IMG/VR virus record: IMGVR_UViG_3300028920_000131
Location: 1-42,860 of that record
Reading direction: 5' to 3' (one strand)
From: a virus
Length of the DNA stretch: 42,860 nucleotides
The position numbers were made by a program, and so were the translations under genes. The stretch's first letter is position 1; each line of letters starts with the position of its first letter. Under the pieces are notes generated by a model. It saw nothing but the letters and a program-made list of their open reading frames with translations. It ran no database searches and was not told the DNA's origin. Positions 8,055 through 16,134 of the stretch are shown piece after piece.

Positions 8055-8103
8055 GGGGGTGTCCGATAACATCCCCATCCTAAGTATCCCCAAATTAGGG
8101 GGG
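8055..8103 (+). promoter_or_regulatory. Two tandem RNA hairpins after the capsid gene
   Basis: GGGGGTGT (8055-8062) pairs with ACATCCCC (8069-8076), 8 bp including one G-U, loop of 6. CCCC (8088-8091) pairs with GGGG (8098-8101), loop AAATTA. No T-run follows, so these are more likely mRNA-stabilising or processing hairpins, or a weak attenuator, than a full terminator. Confidence 0.5.
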
Positions 8104-8134
8104 TAAACTGTATCACTGAAGGGGGTGAAACAAA

Positions 8135-8536
8135 ATGATTAAAAGGCGCAATATCTCTAAAACTCATAGAGATACATTCGTTATCCAAGACTATCAGGCC
8201 TCTTCTATCGCCGATAAGATTATCGGAATTGTTCCAGTAAAAAGCGAATTGATTGCAGTTAAAGAAGTTCATGGGACAAAAGGCAGTGATGGTAGTGCTG
8301 TAACCCTTTCTATTGAAAGACTACAAGGAACTGAAGCATCAACAGAGGGAGATGCTGTGGTTAATGCCACAATCAACCTCAAGGGAACTGCTAATACAGT
8401 TCAGTCTGGAACTATTGTAACTGCCTCCAATATCCATCAGTTCGCTGCTGGAGATAGGGTTGGAATTAATGTTTCTGGGACAACAACTGCAGTGGCAACC
8501 ATGAATGTTGTTTGCCAATTTAGACCAATAGATTAA
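8135..8536 (+). CDS. Capsid decoration-type protein, copy 1 (133 aa)
   Basis: Start follows GAAGGGGGTGA, a strong ribosome binding site. The protein starts MIKRRNISKTHRDT and is otherwise beta-rich with Thr/Val repeats. It is clearly paralogous to the next gene over its whole length (shared YQASSIADK, PVKSEL, KEVHGT, GTANTVQ, AGDRVG and FRP-[IV]-D end). Place and size fit a head-decoration or head-stabilising protein. Confidence 0.65.
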   Translation: MIKRRNISKTHRDTFVIQDYQASSIADKIIGIVPVKSELIAVKEVHGTKGSDGSAVTLSIERLQGTEASTEGDAVVNATINLKGTANTVQSGTIVTASNIHQFAAGDRVGINVSGTTTAVATMNVVCQFRPID

Positions 8537-8552
8537 AAAATGAAAGGAAAAT

Positions 8553-8945
8553 ATGATAAAGCGCAGAAATATTGCCAAGACTCATAGAGACACATATACT
8601 CTCTCTGATTATCAGGCTTCTTCCATAGCCGACAAGGTTTTTGGAATTTGCCCTGTTAAATCTGAGCTGGTGTGTGTCAAAGAGGTTCATGGCACTGCTG
8701 CTGGTCAGACTTGTACTATTGCAGTTGAAAGATTGCAAGCAGTAGAAACCTCTGGAAATGGCGACCAAGTGGCCACAGGCATAGATGGCGAGGGAACTGC
8801 TAATACAGTTCAAACAGCCACTCTAACCACAACTGCTTCAAATTTAATATTTGAGGCTGGTGATAGAGTTGGAACGAATATGTCTGGAACAAGTACGACA
8901 ATGGCTACAATGAACATTGTTTGTGAGTTTAGACCAGTAGATTAA
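8553..8945 (+). CDS. Capsid decoration-type protein, copy 2 (130 aa)
   Basis: Tandem paralogue of the preceding gene, with a GAAAGGA ribosome binding site. The core is conserved while surface loops differ; this copy has gained cysteines (for example C33, C42, C54). Two diverged copies suggest two non-equivalent sites on the capsid or different surface chemistry. A terminator follows. Confidence 0.65.
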   Translation: MIKRRNIAKTHRDTYTLSDYQASSIADKVFGICPVKSELVCVKEVHGTAAGQTCTIAVERLQAVETSGNGDQVATGIDGEGTANTVQTATLTTTASNLIFEAGDRVGTNMSGTSTTMATMNIVCEFRPVD

Positions 8946-8950
8946 AACTA

Positions 8951-8979
8951 AAGGGGAGTAGCAATATTCCCCTTTTTTT
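8951..8979 (+). terminator. Rho-independent terminator after capsid block
   Basis: AAGGGGA (8951-8957) pairs with TCCCCTT (8968-8974), then T7. It separates the abundant capsid message from the following glycosyltransferase gene. Confidence 0.8.
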
Positions 8980-8981
8980 AG

Positions 8982-8998
8982 TACAATCAAGTCATGAC
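8982..8998 (+). promoter_or_regulatory. -10 box and GTCATGAC site at glycosyltransferase start
   Basis: TACAAT (8982-8987) ends 6 bases before the ATG at 8994, again a leaderless arrangement. A GTCATGAC palindrome (8991-8998) covers the start codon. The -35 is weak. Confidence 0.45.
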
Positions 8999-9680
8999 CA
9001 AAGATAAACGCAAAAAGGTATTTATAGTAATTCTAAACCAAGGAGAAACCAAGTCTGGATTAGAGACACAAGTATATTTATGGATGCAAGAGCTGGGGAA
9101 CAAATATGTTTATAATTATTATCCCACAAAGTATGCTCATCGCCCAATATCTAATAATAGAAATCATATTGTAAAAGATTTTTTAGCTACAGACTGTGAA
9201 TATCTGGTAATGATAGATGATGATACCTTCCCCATAAAAAATCCCCTAGAACTAATAGAATATGATAAAGATGTAATTGGCGCTATTTATCCTGGTAGAG
9301 ATGAAATGGGAATACACTATCACATATACAAATTTGGTAAGGATTATCCAAAAAAGATTACATTTGACCAATATGAGAATAATGAAATTAAGGGATTAAC
9401 CAAAATAGACGCAGTTGGAACTGGTTGTATTTGTATTAGAAGAAATGTGCTTGAGAAGATAAAGCGCCCCTTCGATGACCTATTTGATAAGGATGGTTTG
9501 ATGATAACTAACGACGACCTTCATTTTTCGATCAAGTGTCAAAAAGAGGGATTTGAGGTTTGGACTCATGGAGATTATATGTGTAGTCATTATAAAACAG
9601 TGGACTTATTACAGATGGCTCATCTGATAATAAAGGCAAGAAATGATAGGGGAAAAGCAGATAAAAAGAGAAAAGGCTAG
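8994..9680 (+). CDS. GT-A fold glycosyltransferase
   Basis: The 228-aa protein has SNNRNHIVKDFL, then the DxD-type metal/nucleotide-sugar motif MIDDDTFP (residues about 75-82), and later DAVGTGCICIRRNVLEKI, an acceptor-side pattern common in GT2-like enzymes. It should transfer a sugar from a nucleotide donor. Acceptor unknown. It lies between the decoration proteins and the first Ser-Pro repeat protein, so a virion glycoprotein acceptor is a reasonable inference. Confidence 0.75.
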   Translation: MTKDKRKKVFIVILNQGETKSGLETQVYLWMQELGNKYVYNYYPTKYAHRPISNNRNHIVKDFLATDCEYLVMIDDDTFPIKNPLELIEYDKDVIGAIYPGRDEMGIHYHIYKFGKDYPKKITFDQYENNEIKGLTKIDAVGTGCICIRRNVLEKIKRPFDDLFDKDGLMITNDDLHFSIKCQKEGFEVWTHGDYMCSHYKTVDLLQMAHLIIKARNDRGKADKKRKG

Positions 9681-9957
9681 GGTTAAGGAGTTTAACAAAA
9701 TAGATGGTTTGGTTGGAGCACAAAACGTAGGCCATATTGTTGACTCCATGAATGAGGATTTAGAAAGGAAAAGAGAGAAAGAGTATGAAAATGAGATGAA
9801 CGCCAGAAACAAATATTTCCTCCCCCTGTGGAGAAGGGCCATAGAAGAACTAAGGTCTGGATTTAGGGTTGATCCCAAGAAAGAAAAGAGGCCAGAGGTC
9901 TATCAAGTTCCCAAAATATATGTGCCAAGAAAAAAAGATCCAATTGTTGTAAAATAA
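9643..9957 (+). CDS. Charged helical hypothetical protein (104 aa)
   Basis: The 104-aa frame overlaps the glycosyltransferase by 38 bases. Lys/Glu-rich helices dominate (RKREKEYENEMNARNKYF near residues 43-60), with a basic proline-containing tail. It may be a small virion or adaptor protein. No family recognised. Confidence 0.55.
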   Translation: MIGEKQIKREKARVKEFNKIDGLVGAQNVGHIVDSMNEDLERKREKEYENEMNARNKYFLPLWRRAIEELRSGFRVDPKKEKRPEVYQVPKIYVPRKKDPIVVK

Positions 9958-9959
9958 TA

Positions 9960-9988
9960 TTGTTTACTTTTATAAACTTCTATATAAT
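9960..9988 (+). promoter_or_regulatory. Promoter of first Ser-Pro repeat gene
   Basis: TTGTTT (9960-9965), 17-bp spacer, TATAAT (9983-9988). The ATG is 8 bases later (9997), giving at most a very short leader and no Shine-Dalgarno. Confidence 0.6.
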
Positions 9989-9996
9989 ATACCTAT

Positions 9997-10818
9997 ATGA
10001 ATAAACCCGCACAATACCTAGACGGCAATCGCAACGTCATCCCAGATACAGACTGGGGATTAAGGTCTGAAACAGTTGCCACCCTAGATGCTGGAACTGG
10101 CTCATACACACTTTTTACAGTTACTGGAACAGTTCTGTTTAGAATATTAGCCATTTGTGAAACCACTTTAACTGGAGCTAGTGCTACAATAGAGGTGGGT
10201 ATTTTGGGAAACACAGCGAAATTAATTGCCCAGACCACTGGAACCAATCTGGCAGCTGGTGAGATTTGGCATGACAACGATCCTGACTCTGGTATAGAAG
10301 CAACTACGGTAATGACAGAGAATGTGTTATCTAATGGAGCAGATGTTCTTCTAACGATTGCCACAGCCCCATTAACCGCTGGTCAAATTAAATTTATTGC
10401 TTTTTGGTATCCCCTATCTTCTGACGGCTTCGTAGAGGGAGTTAAAGGAATGACCCTGGCTATCGGCAGTCCGTCGGTGAGCCCAAGTGTTTCTCCTTCA
10501 GCCAGCCCTTCTCTTAGCCCTTCAGCGTCTCCCTCCGTCAGCCCCTCATCTAGCCCGTCAGCCAGTCCAAGCTCATCCCCTTCTGCCTCCCCATCAAGTA
10601 GCCCGTCGTCTAGCCCAAGTGCCTCACCTTCATCTAGCCCGTCAGCCAGTCCTTCAGTCAGCCCCTCATCTAGTCCATCCGTATCTCCATCGGCCAGTCC
10701 GTCAATTAGCCCGTCGCCAAGTATTTCGCCCTCTTCCAGCCCATCTGTTAGTCAGTCGCTTAGTCCTTCGCCCAGTCCTTCAGTTAGCCAGTCGGTTAGT
10801 CCGTCGGTTAGCGACTAA
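9997..10818 (+). CDS. Ser-Pro repeat virion protein 1 (273 aa)
   Basis: Residues 1-155 form a beta-rich globular domain (Thr/Ala/Gly-rich, no recognised family). Residues about 157-272 are an almost pure array of SPS[VASIL] units. There is no hydrophobic signal or membrane anchor, so the array should be an exposed polyproline-like rod on the virion. Its own promoter and a terminator isolate it as one transcription unit. It is the first of three such proteins and lies directly before the glycan-enzyme cluster, making it a candidate acceptor for O-linked modification (inference). Confidence 0.7.
   Translation: MNKPAQYLDGNRNVIPDTDWGLRSETVATLDAGTGSYTLFTVTGTVLFRILAICETTLTGASATIEVGILGNTAKLIAQTTGTNLAAGEIWHDNDPDSGIEATTVMTENVLSNGADVLLTIATAPLTAGQIKFIAFWYPLSSDGFVEGVKGMTLAIGSPSVSPSVSPSASPSLSPSASPSVSPSSSPSASPSSSPSASPSSSPSSSPSASPSSSPSASPSVSPSSSPSVSPSASPSISPSPSISPSSSPSVSQSLSPSPSPSVSQSVSPSVSD
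10465..10812 (+). repeat. Ser-Pro repeat array 1
   Basis: A 12-base coding period giving S-P-S-x units, x mostly A, S or V. The protein repeat is regular but the DNA is not: Ser uses AGC, AGT, TCN and Pro uses all CCN codons in mixed order. Confidence 0.9.
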
Positions 10819-10824
10819 TAAAAT

Positions 10825-10846
10825 GCCCCAGAAATGGGGCTTTTTT
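10825..10846 (+). terminator. Rho-independent terminator
   Basis: GCCCCA (10825-10830) pairs with TGGGGC (10835-10840), loop GAAA, followed by T6. Ends the first Ser-Pro repeat gene. Confidence 0.85.
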
Positions 10847-10850
10847 AATG

Positions 10851-10879
10851 TTGTAATGTCATGACTAAATTAGTATAAT
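10851..10879 (+). promoter_or_regulatory. Promoter of the glycan-enzyme operon, with GTCATGAC operator
   Basis: TTGTAA (10851-10856), 17-bp spacer, TATAAT (10874-10879), ATG 6 bases later. GTCATGAC (10858-10865) begins one base after the -35, nearly the same place as in the promoter at 1820-1848. This suggests joint regulation of the two units by one palindrome-binding protein. Confidence 0.7.
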
Positions 10880-10885
10880 CTCACT

Positions 10886-11677
10886 ATGAAATTATCCGTA
10901 ATCATCCCAAGCTATAAAGACCCCTATCTCAAAAAGACTATCAGCTCCATCCTGGATAACTCAGAACTACCAGAAGATCAACTTGAAATTATCCCTGTAT
11001 TAGATGGTTATTGGTCAGACGATGATATTTACCAAGATGATAGAGTTAAAATTGTTCATCTGGGCAAGAATGTGGGAATGAGAGAGGCGATTAACAGCGG
11101 GGTTAGGGTGGCTACTGGAGAGTTTCTAATGAGATCTGATGAGCATTGTATGTTTGACAAGGGCTTTGACCGAAAAATGACTGGCGTATGCGAGCCGAAC
11201 TGGATAATGTGTGCCACCCAGTATTATTTGGACCCGATTAAATGGGAAAAAATGGATTTACCCCCAGTTAATCACCAGAAGCTTGTTATTCAGGGGGGAA
11301 AGAAGTTCGCAGGCAGGAGATGGCCAGAGAGAGACGAAGCCAAGAAACACAAGAAATTAAGTCAAACTATGGCTATGCAGGGATCATGTTGGGTTATGCC
11401 TAGAAAATGGTGGGAAGACGTAATAGTGGGACTACAGACAGAAGGATATGGGCCATTGATACAAGATAGTCACGAAATGGTGTTTAAGACATGGAAAGCA
11501 GGGGGTAAGTTAGTTTTAAACAGAGACACATGGTTTGCCCACAAACATCGTAGTTTTCCCCGCACTCATAATAATGGAACCAAACAAACCCCAGCTAACT
11601 GCGATGCTGGATACAAGTACGCCCTAGATATGTGGGGGGAATATTATAAACAAATAAAAAGAAGGTGGAAAATATGA
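10886..11677 (+). CDS. GT2 family glycosyltransferase
   Basis: A 263-aa enzyme that starts with the classic GT2 sequence LSVIIPSYKDPYLKKTI. It has VLDGYW (residues 38-43) and a DxD-equivalent RSDEH (83-87). The C-terminal part contains QGSCWVMPRKWWED and a GP-x5-HE region resembling polypeptide GalNAc-transferase-like GT2/GT27 layouts. First gene of an overlapping chain of nine more genes. It is paralogous to the last gene of the chain (shared VLDGYWxD and D[EA]HC). Confidence 0.85.
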   Translation: MKLSVIIPSYKDPYLKKTISSILDNSELPEDQLEIIPVLDGYWSDDDIYQDDRVKIVHLGKNVGMREAINSGVRVATGEFLMRSDEHCMFDKGFDRKMTGVCEPNWIMCATQYYLDPIKWEKMDLPPVNHQKLVIQGGKKFAGRRWPERDEAKKHKKLSQTMAMQGSCWVMPRKWWEDVIVGLQTEGYGPLIQDSHEMVFKTWKAGGKLVLNRDTWFAHKHRSFPRTHNNGTKQTPANCDAGYKYALDMWGEYYKQIKRRWKI

Positions 11678-12588
11678 GATTTACAAATTACCAGAATCTT
11701 GGAGACGGCATAAAACACAAGTTGGCAGACAAACAAGAAGGGAGTGTCTTTTGGGAAAAGGGGAAGTGGGACAATTATGTTTTGCCATTATTACCCAAAA
11801 ACCCAAAGGGCTTAACCTACATAGACATGGGTACAAATGGTGGCTTATTTTTACACTACGCAAAAGACTTAGGATTTAAGAGGGCCGTTGGGGTTGATAT
11901 AAACCCAGACGTAGTTGAGAGGGGTGTAAAATATAGAGATAGGGTGGGCGGAGACTGGGAAATATTTGCAGCTAGAATGGAAGAGGCGATAGATAATTTG
12001 CCCATGTGTGACTATATGACTTTTATTAATTCACATTATTATTTGCTTATTAAAGAGTGGTTAGAGTTAGTAGACAAGTTAAGACGCAAAACCAGATATG
12101 TAATTATAACGACTGTCAATAAATATAGATGGTATTGTATGGCCTCTGGTAGATCTAGAGATGTGAAAAAATACTTTAAGGATTGGGAAATGGCTGGATA
12201 CGTTCCACAACTTCCAGTTGAGGGAGACTCATGTCCAAGAAGCCTGTCCACCATAAACTTTATGAACAAAGACTTAGAAAGGGTTAAGATTGGCGATTTA
12301 AAAAGAGGGGCTCATGTGAAAACAGATTTCCACGAAGAGGTGGACAAGGGAGTAGATCCGTTTAAAACAAAATATTTTAGAAGACTAAGGGCTAATCATA
12401 AAAAATCTCCCATAGAAGAATTGCGGCTAAAGATGTTGGGAAAGGTTGAGATGTTTAATGATGTTAAGAAAAATGGAGTTAAAGAACCAATTATAATTAA
12501 TAAACATAATCGAATTCTAGATGGAAATCATAGAGCAAGGATTCTTGACTATCTTGGATATGAGTCTGCCATAGTAAGGAGAGTATGA
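11674..12588 (+). CDS. SAM methyltransferase fused to ParB-like domain
   Basis: Start is the ATG at 11674, which overlaps the previous stop (ATGA). The Rossmann methyltransferase motif is YIDMGTNGG (49-57), with VDINPD (74-79). The last 45 residues contain GVKEPIIIN and LDGNHRARILDYLGY, the pattern of ParB/sulfiredoxin-like domains. Such fusions occur in phage and CPR genomes but the role is not known. It may methylate a sugar or protein. The ParB-like part could bind nucleotide or substrate. Confidence 0.7.
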   Translation: MRFTNYQNLGDGIKHKLADKQEGSVFWEKGKWDNYVLPLLPKNPKGLTYIDMGTNGGLFLHYAKDLGFKRAVGVDINPDVVERGVKYRDRVGGDWEIFAARMEEAIDNLPMCDYMTFINSHYYLLIKEWLELVDKLRRKTRYVIITTVNKYRWYCMASGRSRDVKKYFKDWEMAGYVPQLPVEGDSCPRSLSTINFMNKDLERVKIGDLKRGAHVKTDFHEEVDKGVDPFKTKYFRRLRANHKKSPIEELRLKMLGKVEMFNDVKKNGVKEPIIINKHNRILDGNHRARILDYLGYESAIVRRV

Positions 12589-12782
12589 AGAAAAACATTG
12601 GAGAACTTATAGACGAGCTTAGTATCACAAATACAAAAATATTTTATTTAATAGATAAAATACAAAGCGATAATTTTACTAAAAAAGATTCTAAAGAAGT
12701 TCAAGCTCTCAATATTTACAGATCTAAGCTACGAAATGCAATAAATGAATATTTTAATGAAAATCAAACCATAAAAGTATGA
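12585..12782 (+). CDS. Small helical protein (65 aa)
   Basis: MKKNIGELIDELSITNTKIF starts a fully helical 65-aa protein coupled by ATGA to the methyltransferase and by 4 bases to the next gene. Its pattern resembles small proteins often found beside sugar-modifying genes in uncultured phages, but I cannot name the family. Possibly a partner subunit of a neighbouring transferase. Confidence 0.55.
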   Translation: MKKNIGELIDELSITNTKIFYLIDKIQSDNFTKKDSKEVQALNIYRSKLRNAINEYFNENQTIKV

Positions 12783-13570
12783 TAAGTATATTTTGGGCAG
12801 ATAAACACAAATATCGCTTGTCGGCCAGAATAAGGGGCAATGAAATAGCAGAACGACTAGGGGTCAAATTAAATCCGAAAGATGGATATGAAAATGATAC
12901 TCGTATTTATATAAAGCCTAACTCCCTTGACTATGTTCTTAGAGATTCGTGGGTAGACGTTCTAGATGGGGGTAAATTTGTCAAGAAAATAGCAAAAAGG
13001 CCAGACTTAAAACTCATCGCCTGTACTCAGCACAGCTATGATGTGTTGAAAAAAATGTTGCCTAATAAAATTGTATTAATACCCCACCACCATCTTAACT
13101 TTGAAAGATATGTTAGGGATAGAAAAAGCATAGACACCTGTGGGTATATTGGTAGCCCGTCTTCATTGGCATATAAAATGTATGGGAAAATTGGAAAGGA
13201 AATAAGGAAAAGTGGCATGAAATTTGTGGCCAAGTTTAAGTTAAACAAAAGAGAAGTTGCTGTTAATTTTTATCGTAAAATAGATATTTTGGTTATTGGG
13301 GCTTGGGAGTTAGGAGACAGACACCCCCACAAAATACCGACTAAAATAATTAATGCGGCATCATTTGGGATACCCACTGTGGCGTATCCCCTAAATGGAT
13401 ATAAAGAAATAGAGGGGCATTATATTAGGGCAGGGAACATGAGGGAAATGATTGATGGGATTAATAGGCTAAGGAACAAACATTATTATTGTCAGTGGCC
13501 CCAAGAATTGATTAAAATGGCAGAGCCATATCATATAGACAATGTTGTTAAATTGTATAAAAATCTATGA
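12779..13570 (+). CDS. GT-B-like glycosyltransferase (GT4-like C-terminal half)
   Basis: The 263-aa protein has a C-terminal segment HPHKIPTKIINAASFGIPT followed by VAYPLNGYKEI, which fits the donor-binding E-x7-E region of GT-B enzymes. A GYIGSPSS loop is in the middle. It is shorter than typical GT4 (about 370 aa), so the N-terminal acceptor domain is reduced. Coupled to both neighbours by 4-base overlaps. Confidence 0.65.
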   Translation: MISIFWADKHKYRLSARIRGNEIAERLGVKLNPKDGYENDTRIYIKPNSLDYVLRDSWVDVLDGGKFVKKIAKRPDLKLIACTQHSYDVLKKMLPNKIVLIPHHHLNFERYVRDRKSIDTCGYIGSPSSLAYKMYGKIGKEIRKSGMKFVAKFKLNKREVAVNFYRKIDILVIGAWELGDRHPHKIPTKIINAASFGIPTVAYPLNGYKEIEGHYIRAGNMREMIDGINRLRNKHYYCQWPQELIKMAEPYHIDNVVKLYKNL

Positions 13571-14223
13571 AAATCACTATTCTTTATTACACCAGCAACC
13601 AGGAAGGAAATAAGTTCGAGGAACGAGTTAAACAAAACATATTAAAAGTTAAAAAAGATATTCCAATTATAAGCGTATCTCAAAAACCGATAGATTTTGG
13701 TCACAATATATGTGTAGGAGAACATGGAGCGTCTGGTTTTAATATGTTCAGACAGGTTCAAATAGGTCTTAGAAAAGTTAAGACACCGTTTGTGGTTTCG
13801 GCAGAAGCAGATTGTTTATATCCGCCCAAATACTTTACTCATATTCCAAGAAAACTAGATGTAGCTTATCGGTCATGGAACACATACGTTATGCCACAAT
13901 GGAGAGCCTTTTTCTTCCACAAATATATGGGGGCTACTCATTCTCAGGTGGTGGGAACAAAATACTACTTAAACAGACTAAATAAATTATTTGAGGGAGC
14001 TCCAGATTGGTCTACAAAAGAAAAGAATTTCCCCAAAGAAAGAACTGGAATGGAAGATGTGTTTGATGAGGTAATTCTGTATAAAAGTCGCTATCCAGTA
14101 GTTCAGATAAAGACTACAAGAAGTATGAGGCACTATACCTTTTCGGATAGAACCCCAGTACTAGAACTTCCACATTGGGGAGATGGAAAAGAGTTTAGAA
14201 AAAAATATTATGGAGATGAATAA
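13567..14223 (+). CDS. Putative GT-A glycosyltransferase
   Basis: A 218-aa protein opening ITILYYTSNQEGNKFEERV, with a metal/donor motif VVSAEADCLYPP (about residues 77-88) in the place of DxD. A GMEDVFDEVIL stretch lies before the end. The family is not certain, but the GT-A like order (beta strand, ExD, acceptor loop) and its place in the cluster support the call. Confidence 0.55.
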   Translation: MKITILYYTSNQEGNKFEERVKQNILKVKKDIPIISVSQKPIDFGHNICVGEHGASGFNMFRQVQIGLRKVKTPFVVSAEADCLYPPKYFTHIPRKLDVAYRSWNTYVMPQWRAFFFHKYMGATHSQVVGTKYYLNRLNKLFEGAPDWSTKEKNFPKERTGMEDVFDEVILYKSRYPVVQIKTTRSMRHYTFSDRTPVLELPHWGDGKEFRKKYYGDE

Positions 14224-14705
14224 TGTTTGTAATTTTAACCAGTCAAAGGGCTGGCTCTCATTTATTAGCATCTCTTTTAAATTCGCACCCAGATCTTAGG
14301 TGTTACGATGAAATATTTTTATTACCAAAAACCAGGCCGACAAAATTGGGAAGAAAAGAATTTAATAAATTAAAGTGGAATGAGGGGTTTATCCTACATT
14401 ATAGTCAGTATATGAATTTATCGGATGAAAGAAAAAAGATTATTAAGAGCAGGGTAATCCATCTAACTCGCAATAAGGTGAATCAGGCAAAGTCTATGAA
14501 AAGAAATATAAAAAGAGCTAAAAGGTTGATAGACTATAGGTGGTATGTTTTTAGGGATAAATTTGAAAACATATATAACATTACTTATGAAGAAATATGC
14601 AATAATAAAAACATTTCAGAATATAGTAATGACAAATTATTAAAATTTTTAGGGGTAAAACCCCATACAATGAAAACAAATTTCAAGAAAGGAATAGATC
14701 CATGA
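14223..14705 (+). CDS. Sulfotransferase (PAPS-dependent), short
   Basis: The N-terminus has a P-loop-like PAPS phosphosulfate motif SQRAGSHLLASLLNSHP (residues 7-23). HLTRNKVNQAKS (80-91) fits the 3'-phosphate binding motif (R...S). At 160 aa it is shorter than usual sulfotransferases (about 250-300). It would move sulfate from PAPS to a sugar or protein hydroxyl. Start overlaps the previous stop by one base (TAATG). No PAPS synthesis genes are present, so the donor must come from the host. Confidence 0.75.
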   Translation: MFVILTSQRAGSHLLASLLNSHPDLRCYDEIFLLPKTRPTKLGRKEFNKLKWNEGFILHYSQYMNLSDERKKIIKSRVIHLTRNKVNQAKSMKRNIKRAKRLIDYRWYVFRDKFENIYNITYEEICNNKNISEYSNDKLLKFLGVKPHTMKTNFKKGIDP

Positions 14706-15358
14706 AATTGATAGATGCTATGAAAAAAGAGGGTCGTCCATTCGAAATCCCAGACTGCTCTCGTAATGAACTCCCAGAGTTTTTTAAAGAAATGGGATAC
14801 AAAGTGGGGGCTGAAATAGGGGTATATAAAGGACACTATACCCGAAGATTCGCCAAAGCTGGTCTTAAAATATATGGAGTAGACCTATGGAAGCCGTATA
14901 AGGATTTTGACAGAGAAACAGATAATCGGGTGACCAGACAAGAAGAGCTGTTTGAAAGGGCTACAAATTTCCTTTCTCGGTATAAAGAAGTTACTCTTAT
15001 AAGAAAAAAATCTATGGATGCAGTTAAAGATTTCGAAGACGAGTCTTTAGACTTTGTTTATATTGATGCCAATCATAGGATTAAATTTGCCCTAGAAGAT
15101 ATTTATGAGTGGTCTAAAAAGGTTAGAAGGGGCGGAATTGTGTCTGGGCATGATTATGTTGATGCCAGTGATTTTGGAGAGAATATAAATACCAAATATA
15201 AGCGCTGGTATGATAGGAATATTCATGTTAAATATGCGGTTGATGCCTATACAAAGGCTAAAGAATATGAAATAAAGAACTGGTATGTCCTGGGCAGAAA
15301 AGAAAAGAGAGATGGAGAGAAAAGAGATAAGTGTAGAAGTTTTATGTGGATAAAATGA
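14702..15358 (+). CDS. Class I SAM methyltransferase
   Basis: The 218-aa enzyme has AEIGVYKGHYTRRFA (37-51), YGVDLW (58-63), DFVYIDANHR (117-126) and GGIVSGHDY (144-152). This is the Methyltransf_24/FkbM-like pattern typical of sugar and small-molecule O-methyltransferases. It is 4 bases overlapped with the sulfotransferase, supporting action on the same product. Confidence 0.8.
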   Translation: MKLIDAMKKEGRPFEIPDCSRNELPEFFKEMGYKVGAEIGVYKGHYTRRFAKAGLKIYGVDLWKPYKDFDRETDNRVTRQEELFERATNFLSRYKEVTLIRKKSMDAVKDFEDESLDFVYIDANHRIKFALEDIYEWSKKVRRGGIVSGHDYVDASDFGENINTKYKRWYDRNIHVKYAVDAYTKAKEYEIKNWYVLGRKEKRDGEKRDKCRSFMWIK

Positions 15359-16134
15359 AGAACCTATTTATTTATATCACTCCAGAGAAAACTTTTGAGC
15401 ACGACGAAGAGCTTTCTAAGCTGGTTAAAATATCCATAGAAAATAGCAATTTCTTTGGGCTAGATACGGTGCTAGTAACTAACTTTGATTATGAATATCA
15501 CGGGGTTAGGGCAACCATAGTCCCAGATGAGTGCTTTTCTTCGTTTAAGCCAACTACTACTAAACTAAAAACTATTATCTACATGATAGAGAATGGGATG
15601 ATAGATAATGACTGGTATTGGTTTCATGATCTAGATGCCTTTCAATTAGAATATATTACCCTAAACGAGGTCTTACATGAGCTGGATGGAAGGAATATCG
15701 GCATGACAGATTATGGTAGGAGCAGCATCAATCGGGGAAGAGATAAGAGGTGGAGCACGGGAACAATATTTTTTAATAAAGACTGCAAAGACTTTTTAGA
15801 TAAGTGGTGGCAGGTTACTAAGTTATATAAAGTAAATGAAGAAGTATCTTTATTGGAAATGTTAAAAAAGGAAAGATATAAAAAATATAGAGATCAAATA
15901 ACTAAAATAGATATTACATATAATCTTGGGACCAGAAAAAGAGATGTAAAATATGTTTATGACATGGCTAAAAAACCACTTAAAGTAGTCCATTTCCACC
16001 CCCATGACAAGAGAAAGCTCTCCCTTGAGGATGGAGATAATCTTGATGTATGTATGTATGGTAAGAGCAGGATTGGCAAACCACTAATGACACCGCACCT
16101 AATCCATTTATTTAATAAACATGGCATAAAATGA
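15355..16134 (+). CDS. Putative GT-A glycosyltransferase
   Basis: Start at ATG 15355 (ATGA with previous stop) is preferred over a GTG nine bases upstream. The 259-aa protein has WYWFHDLDAFQ (DxD within HDLDA) followed by NIGMTDYGRSS and WSTGTIFFNK, the donor-site and substrate-loop order of GT-A enzymes. C-terminal KVVHFHPHDK has a His-rich metal-site look. Confidence 0.6.
   Translation: MKNLFIYITPEKTFEHDEELSKLVKISIENSNFFGLDTVLVTNFDYEYHGVRATIVPDECFSSFKPTTTKLKTIIYMIENGMIDNDWYWFHDLDAFQLEYITLNEVLHELDGRNIGMTDYGRSSINRGRDKRWSTGTIFFNKDCKDFLDKWWQVTKLYKVNEEVSLLEMLKKERYKKYRDQITKIDITYNLGTRKRDVKYVYDMAKKPLKVVHFHPHDKRKLSLEDGDNLDVCMYGKSRIGKPLMTPHLIHLFNKHGIK

Noticed and set aside
10487-10864. Second plus-strand frame inside repeat array 1
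   Set aside because: A shadow of the repeat in another frame, running past the terminator, with no ribosome binding site.
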